Positions 1 through 6,854 are shown, numbered from the stretch's first letter. The stretch is 8,265 nt of DNA from an uncultured Thermoplasmata archaeon (GCA_946545675.1 CAMNNR010000054.1:1-8265); one strand, 5' to 3'. Numbers and translations: made by a program. The notes: generated by a model not told the origin, from the sequence alone.

Positions 1-1122
1 CATTCTCAGGAGGGCGTCCCTGACCTCCTCCACACCGCGGGTGTCAGAGAGGTTGAACTGTCCGTCCCCCTTGTCCTTCACGTCACTGTGCCCGCCGATC
101 TCCACGCTCGAACCCGCGGATATCTTCGTGGCGCATATGTTGACGATGCCATCCCTGAAGCGGGGGAGCTCCCTGGTGGAGATGGTCTCCGCCGCGAAGG
201 GCATGAACAGCCTGTATGCCATGGCGACCTGCAGGAGATCCCTCTCAGAAACGGACACGTCATCCTCCTGGTGGGAACTGCAGGGCCTGAGGCGGGGTAA
301 CGAGAAGGCGATCTCCGCATGAGGGTATTTCCTCTGGATGGTGTAGGCGTGCATACCGCAGGAGAAGGCATCCTTCCTCCAGTCCTTGCGGAGCCCGAGC
401 AGCGCTGCGAAGCCCACTCCCCTCATCCCTCCCATGAGAGCCCTCTCCTGGGCGTTGAACCTGTAGGACATGATCCTCTTGGGGCCGCCGAGGTGATATT
501 GGGCGTAAGTCTCAGGGTCGTAGGTCTCCTGGAAGACGATGACGTAATCCGCACCGCATTCGTGGAGGTAGCGGTATTCCTCGTGATTTACAGGGTAGAC
601 CTCCATACTGATGCTGGAGAAGTATTTCTTGGCGATCTTCACGCACATCCCGATGTATTCGATGTCGGAGAAGTTCCTGGACTCGCCTGTGAGTATCAGT
701 ATGTCCGTGAGGCCGGTGGAGGCGATGGCCTTCATCTCGGTCTCCACCTCCTGCTCGGTCAGGCGTGCCCTGAGGATGTCGTTGTCGTGGTTGAAACCGC
801 AGTACTGGCAGCGGTTCTCGCAGTAATTGGAGGTGTAGATGGGTGTGAACATGCACACGGAGTTGCCGAAATGGTCGCGGGTCAGCTGTCTCGCCCTCTG
901 TGCGATCTCTTCCATGAGGGGGACGGCCGCGGGCGATAACAGCGCACCGAAGTCGTAAGGGTCGAGCCTATCCTTGGCAATCGCCCGCCTGACATCTGCA
1001 ACAGTATATGATTCGGGATCGAACGCCTTCTCGGCCTCCAGCACCTTCTCCAGCACGTCGGTGCCGATGTTCTCCATGTCAGGCATGTAGTTGCATGCGT
1101 CGGTAGGTGCCCTGAACGTCAT
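1..1122 (-). CDS. thiH: 2-iminoacetate synthase ThiH (tyrosine lyase), C-terminus cut by window edge
   Basis: Radical SAM enzyme that cleaves L-tyrosine into p-cresol and dehydroglycine, the glycine-derived part of the thiamine thiazole ring, in the cytoplasm of anaerobes. I translated the minus strand by hand: the frame is open from ATG at 1122 to base 1, giving 374 residues without a stop. The family is usually about 370-380 residues (E. coli 377), so only a few residues are missing. The iron-sulfur cluster motif CxxxCxxC is C101, C105 and C108 (in YCENRCQYCGFN), preceded by the typical TPIYTSN strand. Later family motifs include LILTGES, SMEVYPV, FQETYDPETY, GVGFAALLGL, SLPRLRP and the C-terminal SAGSSVEIGG. 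The start lies one base after the thiG stop, so it is translated as the last visible gene of the thi operon. Using ThiH rather than the oxygen-dependent ThiO points to an anaerobe. Confidence 0.95.
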   Translation of the reverse strand, partial: MTFRAPTDACNYMPDMENIGTDVLEKVLEAEKAFDPESYTVADVRRAIAKDRLDPYDFGALLSPAAVPLMEEIAQRARQLTRDHFGNSVCMFTPIYTSNYCENRCQYCGFNHDNDILRARLTEQEVETEMKAIASTGLTDILILTGESRNFSDIEYIGMCVKIAKKYFSSISMEVYPVNHEEYRYLHECGADYVIVFQETYDPETYAQYHLGGPKRIMSYRFNAQERALMGGMRGVGFAALLGLRKDWRKDAFSCGMHAYTIQRKYPHAEIAFSLPRLRPCSSHQEDDVSVSERDLLQVAMAYRLFMPFAAETISTRELPRFRDGIVNICATKISAGSSVEIGGHSDVKDKGDGQFNLSDTRGVEEVRDALLRM

Positions 1123-1123
1123 C

Positions 1124-1891
1124 TCACTCACCGAGGAATCCGGTCAGCGGGGAAGAGGCCTCGCCTCTGTCCTTGAGGACCCTTCCGGGACCGGCAAGAT
1201 ATGCCTTCCTGCCTGCTTCGATCGCCATCCTGAACGCTGTGGCCATCTCGGGCACGTCGGAGGCGGTGGCGATGGCGGTGTTCGCCATCACTGCGGCACA
1301 GCCGAGTTCCATCGCCTCGCAGGCCTGTGAGGGGCGTCCGATCCCGGCATCCACTATGATTGGGAGGTCGATCTCCTCGACCATCATCTTGATGAAATCC
1401 TTGGTGAGGAGGCCACGGTTGCTGCCGATGGGTGCCGCCAGGGGCATGATGGCAGCCGCACCGGCGTCAGCCATATGCTTCGCCATGGTGAGGTCGGGCA
1501 TCATGTAGGGGAGGGCGGTGAATCCGTCATCCACCAGAAGTTCGATGGCCTTCACGGTCTCGGCGTTGTCCGGAAGGAGGTATCTCGAGTCGCGGACGAT
1601 CTCGATCTTTATCATATCCCCGCATCCGAGTTCCCTTGCGAGGCGGGCGATGGTGAGTGCCTCCTCCGCTGTCCTCGCGCCGGAGGTGTTGGGTAGGAGG
1701 GTGACGTTCTTCGGCATGTAGTCGAGCACGTTCTGCTGTCCGCCTTTGTTAACACGGCGAACGGCGAGGGTAGCGATTTCCACGCCTCCGTTGCGGATCA
1801 CCTTGTCGGTCATCTCTAGCGAGAATTTGCCTGAACCGAGTATGAATCTTGATTTGAAGTGCTTGTTGCCGATAACGAGGTCGTCGTTCAT
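1124..1891 (-). CDS. thiG: Thiazole synthase ThiG
   Basis: Condenses 1-deoxy-D-xylulose 5-phosphate, dehydroglycine from ThiH and sulfur from ThiS thiocarboxylate into the thiazole phosphate carboxylate. The 255 residues match the family length. The Schiff-base lysine is K95 in MIKIEIVRDSRYLLPDN, with E97 next to it, and D181 in IIVDAGIGRPSQA corresponds to the other acidic active-site residue. The phosphate-binding segment PIGSNRGLLTKD (from about residue 154) and the C-terminal MANTAIATASDVPEMATAF are also typical. The PIGSNRG form, rather than PIGSGQG, resembles ThiG of anaerobes from general knowledge of the family. The ATG overlaps the thiF stop by 4 bases (ATGA) and has a weak AGGA four bases upstream. 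The TGA stop is one base before thiH, consistent with co-translation of the two partners. Confidence 0.96.
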   Translation of the reverse strand: MNDDLVIGNKHFKSRFILGSGKFSLEMTDKVIRNGGVEIATLAVRRVNKGGQQNVLDYMPKNVTLLPNTSGARTAEEALTIARLARELGCGDMIKIEIVRDSRYLLPDNAETVKAIELLVDDGFTALPYMMPDLTMAKHMADAGAAAIMPLAAPIGSNRGLLTKDFIKMMVEEIDLPIIVDAGIGRPSQACEAMELGCAAVMANTAIATASDVPEMATAFRMAIEAGRKAYLAGPGRVLKDRGEASSPLTGFLGE

Positions 1892-2655
1892 CTGTCCTTC
1901 CCGGATTCCAGTATCTGCAACACCTTATTAGCCATAACGCCCGCGCACGCGGCTACGCGGGGGGCTAGAACGCCCTCTGATAGGTCGGATTTCCCGTCTC
2001 CGCATACGTAGATGGAATCGGACAGCTTCCTGACCTTCATTTCCCCGTCGCCAATGCCGGCCATGCCGCTGCCGCAGACCAGGGGGATGCCCATGGCGGA
2101 GACGGTCTCCACCAGCATGGCTTTCTCCGTCGGGTCGTCGAATGCCTCGCACATGACGTCGCATCCGCTGAATATCCGAGGGATGTTGACCTCATCCAGT
2201 TTCTCAGTGAAACCTATGACTTCTATCTCGGGATTTATGGCGGAGATGACCTCCGAGATGGCATCGACCTTGAAAAGACCCAGATGGTTCAGGTTATAGA
2301 CCTGTCTGTTGAGGTTGCTGAACTCCACGCGGTCGTAATCGGCGATGATTATCCTGCCGACGCCGGAACGTGCCAGGAAGGTCGTTATGTTGGAACCCAA
2401 GCCTCCGGCGCCCGCAATGCCCACGGTCTTATCCGTCAGAGGGGAGATATTCCCGCGTTGGGTGATGGCATCGGTCAGTCCGCCGGGGCATTTCCCGATG
2501 TAGATCCTGGAATATTCCTCGATCCACGTGTCCTCGGTTACCGGTACTCCGTCAACCACTACGACATTGCAGTCGGGGAACCATCCTTCGCGGAGTTCTT
2601 CGGTGGTCTCTTCGGTGATTTCGGTGAGCTCGCCGTTGAGGATGATCTTCATCAT
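1888..2655 (-). CDS. thiF: ThiF-family sulfur-carrier adenylyltransferase with N-terminal ThiS-like domain
   Basis: E1-like enzyme expected to adenylate the C-terminal glycine of ThiS so that it can receive sulfur. Residues about 1-60 resemble ThiS itself (a beta-grasp segment with NGEL, VVVVDGVPV and IYIGKCPGG), as in the short 'family 2' ThiF proteins of anaerobic Firmicutes. The Rossmann nucleotide loop GIAGAGGLGSN begins at residue 79. The ATP site ADYDRVEFSNLNRQ (R117) is followed by K129 and the conserved AFDDPTEKAM at 171-180. The zinc-binding CxxC pairs of long ThiF/MoeB proteins are not visible, as expected for the short type. Start: ATG at 2655 overlaps the thiS stop (ATGA). A second ATG at 2652 is better spaced (6 bases) from the GGAGG inside the thiS end, so the protein may begin one residue later. 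Family assignment is firm; the sulfur donor is not in the window. Confidence 0.92.
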   Translation of the reverse strand: MMKIILNGELTEITEETTEELREGWFPDCNVVVVDGVPVTEDTWIEEYSRIYIGKCPGGLTDAITQRGNISPLTDKTVGIAGAGGLGSNITTFLARSGVGRIIIADYDRVEFSNLNRQVYNLNHLGLFKVDAISEVISAINPEIEVIGFTEKLDEVNIPRIFSGCDVMCEAFDDPTEKAMLVETVSAMGIPLVCGSGMAGIGDGEMKVRKLSDSIYVCGDGKSDLSEGVLAPRVAACAGVMANKVLQILESGKDR

Positions 2656-2846
2656 CCGCCTCCCACGAAGCTGACTATCTCCAGGCAGTCTGTGTTAGAG
2701 ATCACAGTCTCAGGGATCTTGGCACGGGGGACAACAACGCCGTTTAGGAGGACAGCGGTCTTTTCCAGGACGTAACCCTGGGATATCAGCCAATCGGACA
2801 GCTTTGTGCCGTCCGCAACGCTTACCTCTTCCCCGTTCGCCTTCAT
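2652..2846 (-). CDS. thiS: Thiamine biosynthesis sulfur carrier ThiS
   Basis: Small ubiquitin-like sulfur carrier of 64 residues, the usual size. It ends in VSFVGGG, the diglycine tail that is adenylated by ThiF, thiocarboxylated, and delivers sulfur to ThiG; a GGG ending also occurs in Bacillus subtilis ThiS. The beta-grasp pattern is visible in TAVLLNGVVVPRAKIPET and DCLEIVSF. The start is the ATG overlapping the thiE stop by 4 bases (ATGA), with AGGAG nine bases upstream inside the thiE end. In the same frame the reading frame stays open far upstream into thiE, but that extension has no ThiS character, so the short start is right. Position between thiE and thiF, with overlaps on both sides, indicates coupled translation. 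Confidence 0.93.
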   Translation of the reverse strand: MKANGEEVSVADGTKLSDWLISQGYVLEKTAVLLNGVVVPRAKIPETVISNTDCLEIVSFVGGG

Positions 2847-3475
2847 CTCTGGGTTCTCCTGTTGTTGAGTATCAGGGTCTTCAGTTCGTGGGCGGCAGAT
2901 TGGATGTCCTCCTGCGCCATGATCGCAGAGACCACTGCCACTCCGTCCGCTCCGGCCCTCATCACATGGAGGATGTTGCCCTTGTTGATGCCGCCGATGG
3001 CCACAACCGGTACGTCCACCGCCTTCTTGATATCGTATATGGCGTCTAGCCCTATGCCCTGTTCCGCATCTGGTTTGGTGCTGGTGGTGAATATCGCACC
3101 CACTCCCAGGTAATCCGCCCCGTCCTCGACGGCTTTGATGGCCTGCTCGACGTTGTCCACGCTGGCGCCTATGATCATCTCGTCGCCGACCAGTCTCCTG
3201 GCCTCGCTGATGGGGATATCGGTCTGTCCGAGGTGGACACCGTCCGCACTCGCCAGGATGGCGACGTCGATCCTGTCGTTGACGATGAAGAACTTGTTGT
3301 ATTCGTCGGCGACCGCCTGCATCTGCTTGGCGAGTTCCAGCATCTCTCCGCCATCGGTATCCTTCATCCTGAGCTGAACCACATCCGCCCCGCCCGCATA
3401 GCACAGGCGTGCGGCCTCCACTTCGCTGGTCTTACCCAGCATCTTCCTGTCGGTTATCGCGTAGAGTTCGAACAA
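2843..3475 (-). CDS. thiE: Thiamine-phosphate synthase ThiE (TTG start)
   Basis: Joins 4-amino-5-hydroxymethyl-2-methylpyrimidine diphosphate (HMP-PP) to thiazole phosphate, giving thiamine phosphate and pyrophosphate. The 210-residue TIM barrel shows the family motifs in order: LYAITD at the N-terminus, VVQLRMKD near residue 33, FFIVNDRIDVA, GVHLGQTD, GVGAIFTTSTK and VAIGGI. The start is TTG at 3475: the first ATG in frame (residue 12) would remove the conserved LYAITD strand, and a perfect AGGAGG (3488-3483) sits 7 bases before the TTG. That ribosome-binding site lies within the last codons of thiM, whose stop is one base upstream. The C-terminus overlaps thiS by 4 bases. A second, unrelated thiamine-phosphate synthase domain (ThiN) is encoded at 5492-6784, so this activity appears duplicated. 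Confidence 0.95.
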   Translation of the reverse strand: MFELYAITDRKMLGKTSEVEAARLCYAGGADVVQLRMKDTDGGEMLELAKQMQAVADEYNKFFIVNDRIDVAILASADGVHLGQTDIPISEARRLVGDEMIIGASVDNVEQAIKAVEDGADYLGVGAIFTTSTKPDAEQGIGLDAIYDIKKAVDVPVVAIGGINKGNILHVMRAGADGVAVVSAIMAQEDIQSAAHELKTLILNNRRTQR

Positions 3476-3476
3476 G

Positions 3477-4271
3477 TCACTTCCTCCTTATGAGTCTGTC
3501 AACGTCTTCCTCGCTTAAGTTGTATACTGCGTCGAACAGTTTCGTCTTGAATGATCCCGGGCCATAGACCTTGCCTTCATTGACTGCCACTTCCGACGCG
3601 ATGTTGAGGACAGATATCGCCGCCACGACGGAATCCACGGAGACGCCACAGGCACCTACGTAGGCACCGACGACCGAGGACAGCATGCACCCGGTGCCTG
3701 AGACCGAGCCCATGGCCGGCGAGCCGTTGGAGAGTTCTGTAATCGTTTCACCGTCGGAGACGTAGTCCACCTCCCCGGTGGCGGCCACGATGGCGCCGGT
3801 CTTCTCCGCAAGGATCCTGGCGGCTTCGCCTATCTCGTTCCCGCCCGATTCGGAATCGACCCCACGGACTCTGCCTCCGAGTCCTGCAAGTACGGATATC
3901 TCACCGTGGTTACCCTTGATCACGTCGATCTTCAGGGAGTCGATCAGATTCCAAGCGGTATCGGTACGGTACTGGGTGGCCCCCACGCCAACGGGGTCGA
4001 GGATGATGGGTATCCCGAGTTCGTTCGCCTTCTTCCCCGCAATGAGCATGGACTCCACGGTACGGGGGTTTAGAGTGCCTATGTTCAGGACCAGCGAGGA
4101 TGCCAGTTTCACCATGTCTGGCACATCCTCTGCTGCATCGGACATGACGGGTGATCCGCCAGCGCATATGCACATGTTCGCACAGTCGTTGACAGTCACG
4201 TAGTTGGTGATGTGGTGCACCAGCGGGCAGGTCACGCGGACCTTCTGCATCATGTCCGATACGGTTTTCAT
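3477..4271 (-). CDS. thiM: Hydroxyethylthiazole kinase ThiM
   Basis: Phosphorylates 4-methyl-5-(2-hydroxyethyl)thiazole, letting the cell use salvaged thiazole. From ATG 4271 the protein has 264 residues, the family norm. Ribokinase-like motifs appear in order: PLVHHITNYVT, GGSPVMSD, LNIGTLN, ILDPVGVGAT, IKGNHGEISVL, ATGEVDYV and the catalytic anion-hole segment SVSGTGCMLSS. The frame is open upstream to another ATG at 4331, but those 20 extra residues have no family character and would include the promoter elements, so 4271 is preferred. There is no ribosome-binding site before 4271. A TTAATA element centred 26 bases upstream suggests a leaderless message. It is the first gene of the thi operon; thiE begins one base after its stop. 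Confidence 0.94.
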   Translation of the reverse strand: MKTVSDMMQKVRVTCPLVHHITNYVTVNDCANMCICAGGSPVMSDAAEDVPDMVKLASSLVLNIGTLNPRTVESMLIAGKKANELGIPIILDPVGVGATQYRTDTAWNLIDSLKIDVIKGNHGEISVLAGLGGRVRGVDSESGGNEIGEAARILAEKTGAIVAATGEVDYVSDGETITELSNGSPAMGSVSGTGCMLSSVVGAYVGACGVSVDSVVAAISVLNIASEVAVNEGKVYGPGSFKTKLFDAVYNLSEEDVDRLIRRK

Positions 4272-4287
4272 TAGATGCAAATCGGCG

Positions 4288-4304
4288 CCAATCGTATTAA
4301 TTGG
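4288..4304 (-). promoter_or_regulatory. thi operon promoter: TATA element inside an inverted repeat
   Basis: On the minus strand TTAATA (4300-4295) is centred about 26 bases before the thiM start, the usual distance from a TATA box to the transcription start in archaea, so the message may be leaderless. The box is embedded in the dyad CCAAT-7-ATTGG (4288-4292 and 4300-4304). A repressor bound there would block TBP. Seen: the motif and its spacing. Inferred: promoter function and regulation. The GGTATATACC at 4317-4326 is an alternative TATA element that would give a leader of about 24 bases. Confidence 0.5.
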
Positions 4305-4333
4305 TTGGCAGGGGTTGGTATATACCTCCATAC

Positions 4334-4351
4334 TAAGTTATCTTCAACTTA
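4334..4351. promoter_or_regulatory. 18-base palindrome between divergent thiM and FKBP genes (possible operator)
   Basis: TAAGTT (4334-4339) and AACTTA (4346-4351) form a perfect inverted repeat separated by ATCTTC. It lies in the 134-base intergenic region between the divergent thi operon and the FKBP gene, upstream of both proposed TATA elements, a position suited to a regulator controlling either gene. No known operator consensus was matched. Confidence 0.35.
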
Positions 4352-4360
4352 ACACGCGTG

Positions 4361-4400
4361 CCTATACCTATTAATAGATAAAGCCGAATTCGAGGGAGGA
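4361..4400 (+). promoter_or_regulatory. Probable promoter and ribosome-binding site of the FKBP gene
   Basis: AT-rich TATA-like sequences (CTATACC near 4361-4367 and TTAATAGATAAA near 4371-4382) precede a strong ribosome-binding sequence GGGAGGA (4394-4400), five bases before ATG 4406. Unlike thiM, thiDN and the 123-residue gene, this gene therefore has a clear Shine-Dalgarno site. The exact TATA box is uncertain because the nearer candidate would start transcription within or after the ribosome-binding site. Confidence 0.5.
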
Positions 4401-4405
4401 TTATA

Positions 4406-5347
4406 ATGGCAGAAGCCGGAGAGACAAAGGTCAGAAAAAGGGAAAGAGAGCCCATCACTTTCGTGTGCTTCGTGGTATTGCTCCTCGCAAGCGTGGTTGT
4501 GATTGGCGTGTACGTAGACGGTGAGTTCATCAACAAGGGCCATGACACCGTCCAGTACGGAGACAGCGTCAAAGTGGACTACACCGGTTCACTGTACGGA
4601 TACTATGATGAGGGATCCGATACTGTCGTCCCCGTCATCTTCGACACCAGCGTCGAGAGTGTCGGAAAGAACGCTGATTACCTCTTCCTGAAGTCTTTCA
4701 ACAAGACCTCCTACAGCAACCTCACCGTCAACATCGGTACCAAGGGAATGATCGAGGGATTCGAGAACGCTCTTATCGGCCACGACATCGGAGATACCGT
4801 GAAGGTCTGCATCCCCGCAGGCGAGGGTTACACTGTCGGTAACTTCAACAAGTCCGGAACCTCGTTCACTTTCAACCAGAACATGACCGTGTCTGCTTCT
4901 GAATTCAAGAGCTTCTACGGAATCGATGATACCCTCTCTTCCCCCTATCCGTTCGACTACATGGGAATGCACCTCATGGCTACACCTTCCGGAAGCAGCC
5001 AGGTCACCGTGAATTATCAGGTTGCAGCTGGACAGACTTACGATGTCTACACCTCCGAGAAACTCGGCAAGGTTACGATGAACATCTCCAGTGTCGCAGA
5101 CGGTAAGGTCACCTACACTCTGACCATCACCGGATACAAGGAAGTCAAAAACGCTGACGGAACCAACGTGCAGGTCGAGGGTGTCAACGCAATCGAGATG
5201 ATCACCCTTGCGATGTTCCCCGGTGTCAGCACCAACATCGTCGGATACGACGGCACCACCGTGGTCTACAACAACGCCACCGATTCCCACGCCGTCCTTT
5301 CCAACACCGCACTCTACTTCGTCATCAAGATCGTAAGCAGGGTCTGA
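4406..5347 (+). CDS. Membrane-anchored FKBP-type peptidyl-prolyl cis-trans isomerase with large insertion
   Basis: Predicted prolyl isomerase or chaperone of the cell surface, 313 residues. A basic N-terminus (KVRKRER) precedes one hydrophobic segment (about residues 17-37), implying that the rest faces outside. The FKBP core begins near 48 (DTVQYGDSVKVDYTGSLY), continues with VIFDTS (78-82) and the diagnostic IGTKGMIEGFENALIGHDIGDTVKVCIPAGEGY (about 110-142). The last FKBP strand appears to be ALYFVIKIV at the very C-terminus, so about 150 residues are inserted within or after the flap, more than in ordinary archaeal short FKBPs. Several N-x-S/T sequons (NKT, NLT, NKS, NMT, NIS, NAT) fit a secreted archaeal protein. 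It diverges from the thi operon and has its own terminators. I see no functional link to thiamine synthesis; active-site aromatic residues were not individually verified. Confidence 0.85.
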   Translation: MAEAGETKVRKREREPITFVCFVVLLLASVVVIGVYVDGEFINKGHDTVQYGDSVKVDYTGSLYGYYDEGSDTVVPVIFDTSVESVGKNADYLFLKSFNKTSYSNLTVNIGTKGMIEGFENALIGHDIGDTVKVCIPAGEGYTVGNFNKSGTSFTFNQNMTVSASEFKSFYGIDDTLSSPYPFDYMGMHLMATPSGSSQVTVNYQVAAGQTYDVYTSEKLGKVTMNISSVADGKVTYTLTITGYKEVKNADGTNVQVEGVNAIEMITLAMFPGVSTNIVGYDGTTVVYNNATDSHAVLSNTALYFVIKIVSRV

Positions 5348-5359
5348 AACCATTCCATT

Positions 5360-5419
5360 CCGGGGGATTCCCCCGGGTTCTCTCCGGTCGGCCGGTAACA
5401 AACCGGTCGGCCACTTTTT
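5360..5419 (+). terminator. Tandem hairpins terminating the FKBP gene
   Basis: Hairpin 1 is CCGGGGG (5360-5366), loop ATT, CCCCCGG (5370-5376). Hairpin 2 pairs 5386-5396 with 5402-5412 over loop AACAA: 11 pairs, two of them G-U when read on the plus strand, followed by TTTTT (5415-5419). The plus-strand wobbles would be A-C mismatches on the minus strand, so the structure fits plus-strand transcription. Hairpin 2 contains two direct copies of CCGGTCGGCC (5384-5393, 5403-5412). Confidence 0.75.
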
Positions 5420-5456
5420 GTATAATCCAGCAGAAGAATTCTATTCTTGTGTCATC

Positions 5457-5491
5457 AAAAAAGAATCGAGGACGGCCTTTCGGCCGCCCTC
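5457..5491 (-). terminator. Terminator of thiDN
   Basis: On the minus strand, directly after the thiDN stop, a 10-pair stem (5491-5482 with 5477-5468) closes a GAAA tetraloop and is followed within a few bases by TTTTTT (5462-5457). One position is a G-U pair on the minus strand and an A-C mismatch on the plus strand, supporting minus-strand use. Confidence 0.8.
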
Positions 5492-6784
5492 TCAGAACAG
5501 TCTATCGAATTTGGAAAGAACGTTCTTGGGGTTTGTACCGAAGATGGTTACCTTGGGGTTCCTGCCATCAAGTTCGTAGATGGCGTCGGGGAAGGTCTTG
5601 CAGCCCTCCACGCTCGCCCTGACGGTCTTGCTGATGGATTCTCCGGTCTGTTTCTTGGTGGGGACAGCCTTGAGTCCGGCTGCTTCCATGTCCCTAACGA
5701 GCATCTTGTCGACCTTGATCTCCAGGACGCACTTGATGTCGGGGTTGGTCTTCATGACCTCCAGAAGGACGTAGGACAGGTGCTCAGCGGCCCCGTATTT
5801 GATGGGTCCGCCTTTCTTGACGTTGCCGTTGTGGACGAGCATGCGTCCTTCCACGGCAGCGATATCTTCGGGTCCCTTTGCCCCTTTGATCGCATAGGCC
5901 ATGTTCATACCTTTGGAAGGTACGAGTTCCAGAGGAACGGTCTCGCTGATTATCTCCACTGCATTGTCGAGGTCCCTGAGGACGTCCACACGGATGGTAT
6001 CCTCCTTCTTGGGGAGCTTCACGTTGGGATTCACCACGGGCACTCCCTTTCCGACGGAATACTGGGTCTGTATGGAGGTCTGGATCATCTTCCTGGAATC
6101 CATGACTGCGGTCATGAGGTCGAGTCCGTTCGCCATGTTGGCGGTTATGAACGACGACAGGGTGCACCCTGATCCGTGGCCCGCGCTCTTCAGACGCGGA
6201 TTGGTGATCTTGGTGATCCCGGAGGAGATGTAAAGGTAGTCGACCACGTTGTTTCCGAACATGTGGCCTCCCTTGAGAAGCACGGAGGTGCCTTCGCGGC
6301 CTATGATCTCACAGGCGTAGATGGCGTCATCCTCGTTGTTGATTTTGAAACCCGCGAGCTCTTCCGCCTCGTGCTTGTTAGGCGTTATGAGTTCGCATAC
6401 GGGAAGAAGTTTCTCCTTAAGCGCGCGAACGTAGGTCTTGTCGTACAGCTTATCGCCTACGGTGGCGACCATCACCGGATCGACAATCAGGGGTGCGCTG
6501 TGGTCCTCGAGGGTGTCGGCGACCACTTTGACAATGTCCGCGCTGTAAAGCATACCGGTCTTCACTGCTTTTATGTCACAGTCCGACAGCACGGCATCAA
6601 GCTGAGCCTGTACTGCATCGGCCGGTAAAGGATAGATTTCGCTGACGCTGCAGGTGTTCTGAGCGGTGACAGCGGTGATGACAGTGGCGGCGTGTACTCC
6701 TACGGAGGCCATTGCTTTGATGTCGGCTTGTATGCCGGCGCCTCCAACGGAATCGGAGCCTGCCACGGTTAGTGCGGTTCTCAT
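5492..6784 (-). CDS. thiDN: Bifunctional HMP/HMP-phosphate kinase and thiamine-phosphate synthase (ThiD-ThiN fusion)
   Basis: 430 residues in two domains. Residues 1-250 are ThiD, which phosphorylates HMP twice to HMP-PP: GSDSVGGAGIQADIKA (9-24), ITAVTAQNT (35-43), VKTGML, IVDPVMVATVG (100-110), ITPNKHEAEEL, LLKGGH and the anion-hole segment GHGSGCTLSS (202-211). Residues about 265-430 are ThiN, the archaeal thiamine-phosphate synthase unrelated to ThiE: GMNMAYAIKGA (292-302), VEGRM with R314, and YGAAEHLSYVLLEVM with H335, the Arg and His expected to matter for catalysis in this domain. The frame is open back to an ATG at 6856, but MRTALTVAGSDS at 6784 is the true ThiD N-terminus and has a TATA element 27 bases upstream, suggesting a leaderless message. 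It stands apart from the thi operon and is not preceded by a ribosome-binding site. Confidence 0.94.
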   Translation of the reverse strand: MRTALTVAGSDSVGGAGIQADIKAMASVGVHAATVITAVTAQNTCSVSEIYPLPADAVQAQLDAVLSDCDIKAVKTGMLYSADIVKVVADTLEDHSAPLIVDPVMVATVGDKLYDKTYVRALKEKLLPVCELITPNKHEAEELAGFKINNEDDAIYACEIIGREGTSVLLKGGHMFGNNVVDYLYISSGITKITNPRLKSAGHGSGCTLSSFITANMANGLDLMTAVMDSRKMIQTSIQTQYSVGKGVPVVNPNVKLPKKEDTIRVDVLRDLDNAVEIISETVPLELVPSKGMNMAYAIKGAKGPEDIAAVEGRMLVHNGNVKKGGPIKYGAAEHLSYVLLEVMKTNPDIKCVLEIKVDKMLVRDMEAAGLKAVPTKKQTGESISKTVRASVEGCKTFPDAIYELDGRNPKVTIFGTNPKNVLSKFDRLF

Positions 6785-6806
6785 CCTACTGCGATTGTCG
6801 GACCAG

Positions 6807-6816
6807 ATTAATAAAG
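6807..6816 (-). promoter_or_regulatory. thiDN TATA box
   Basis: Minus-strand CTTTATTAAT, with TTTATTAA at 6815-6808 centred about 27 bases before ATG 6784 and no Shine-Dalgarno sequence between. This spacing fits leaderless archaeal transcription. It lies in the 98-base region shared with the divergent gene at 6883. Confidence 0.6.
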
Positions 6817-6854
6817 ACTCTTGTCTGCTGTTAAGCGACGAAAATATGGAAACC

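Noticed and set aside
319..939. 206-residue plus-strand open frame opposite thiH
   Set aside because: Antisense to the intact thiH frame, with no recognisable motif or ribosome-binding site; a shadow of high-GC codon use.
2847..3404. Long upstream extension of the thiS reading frame
   Set aside because: The extension is the out-of-frame shadow of thiE, rich in Arg, Gly and His; the real ThiS begins at 2846.
4272..4331. Longer ThiM starting at ATG 4331
   Set aside because: The extra 20 residues have no family similarity and the segment carries the TATA elements and dyad. The 4271 start gives the normal ThiM length.
4272..4405. TPP riboswitch upstream of thiM
   Set aside because: On the minus strand I could not find the conserved CTGAGA or the later conserved ACCTGATCTGG-type segments, and the probable leader is too short or absent.
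4589..5401. 270-residue open frame opposite the FKBP gene
   Set aside because: It is antisense to a well-supported gene, is dominated by Val, Gly, Asp and His typical of mirror frames, and contains the FKBP terminator sequence.
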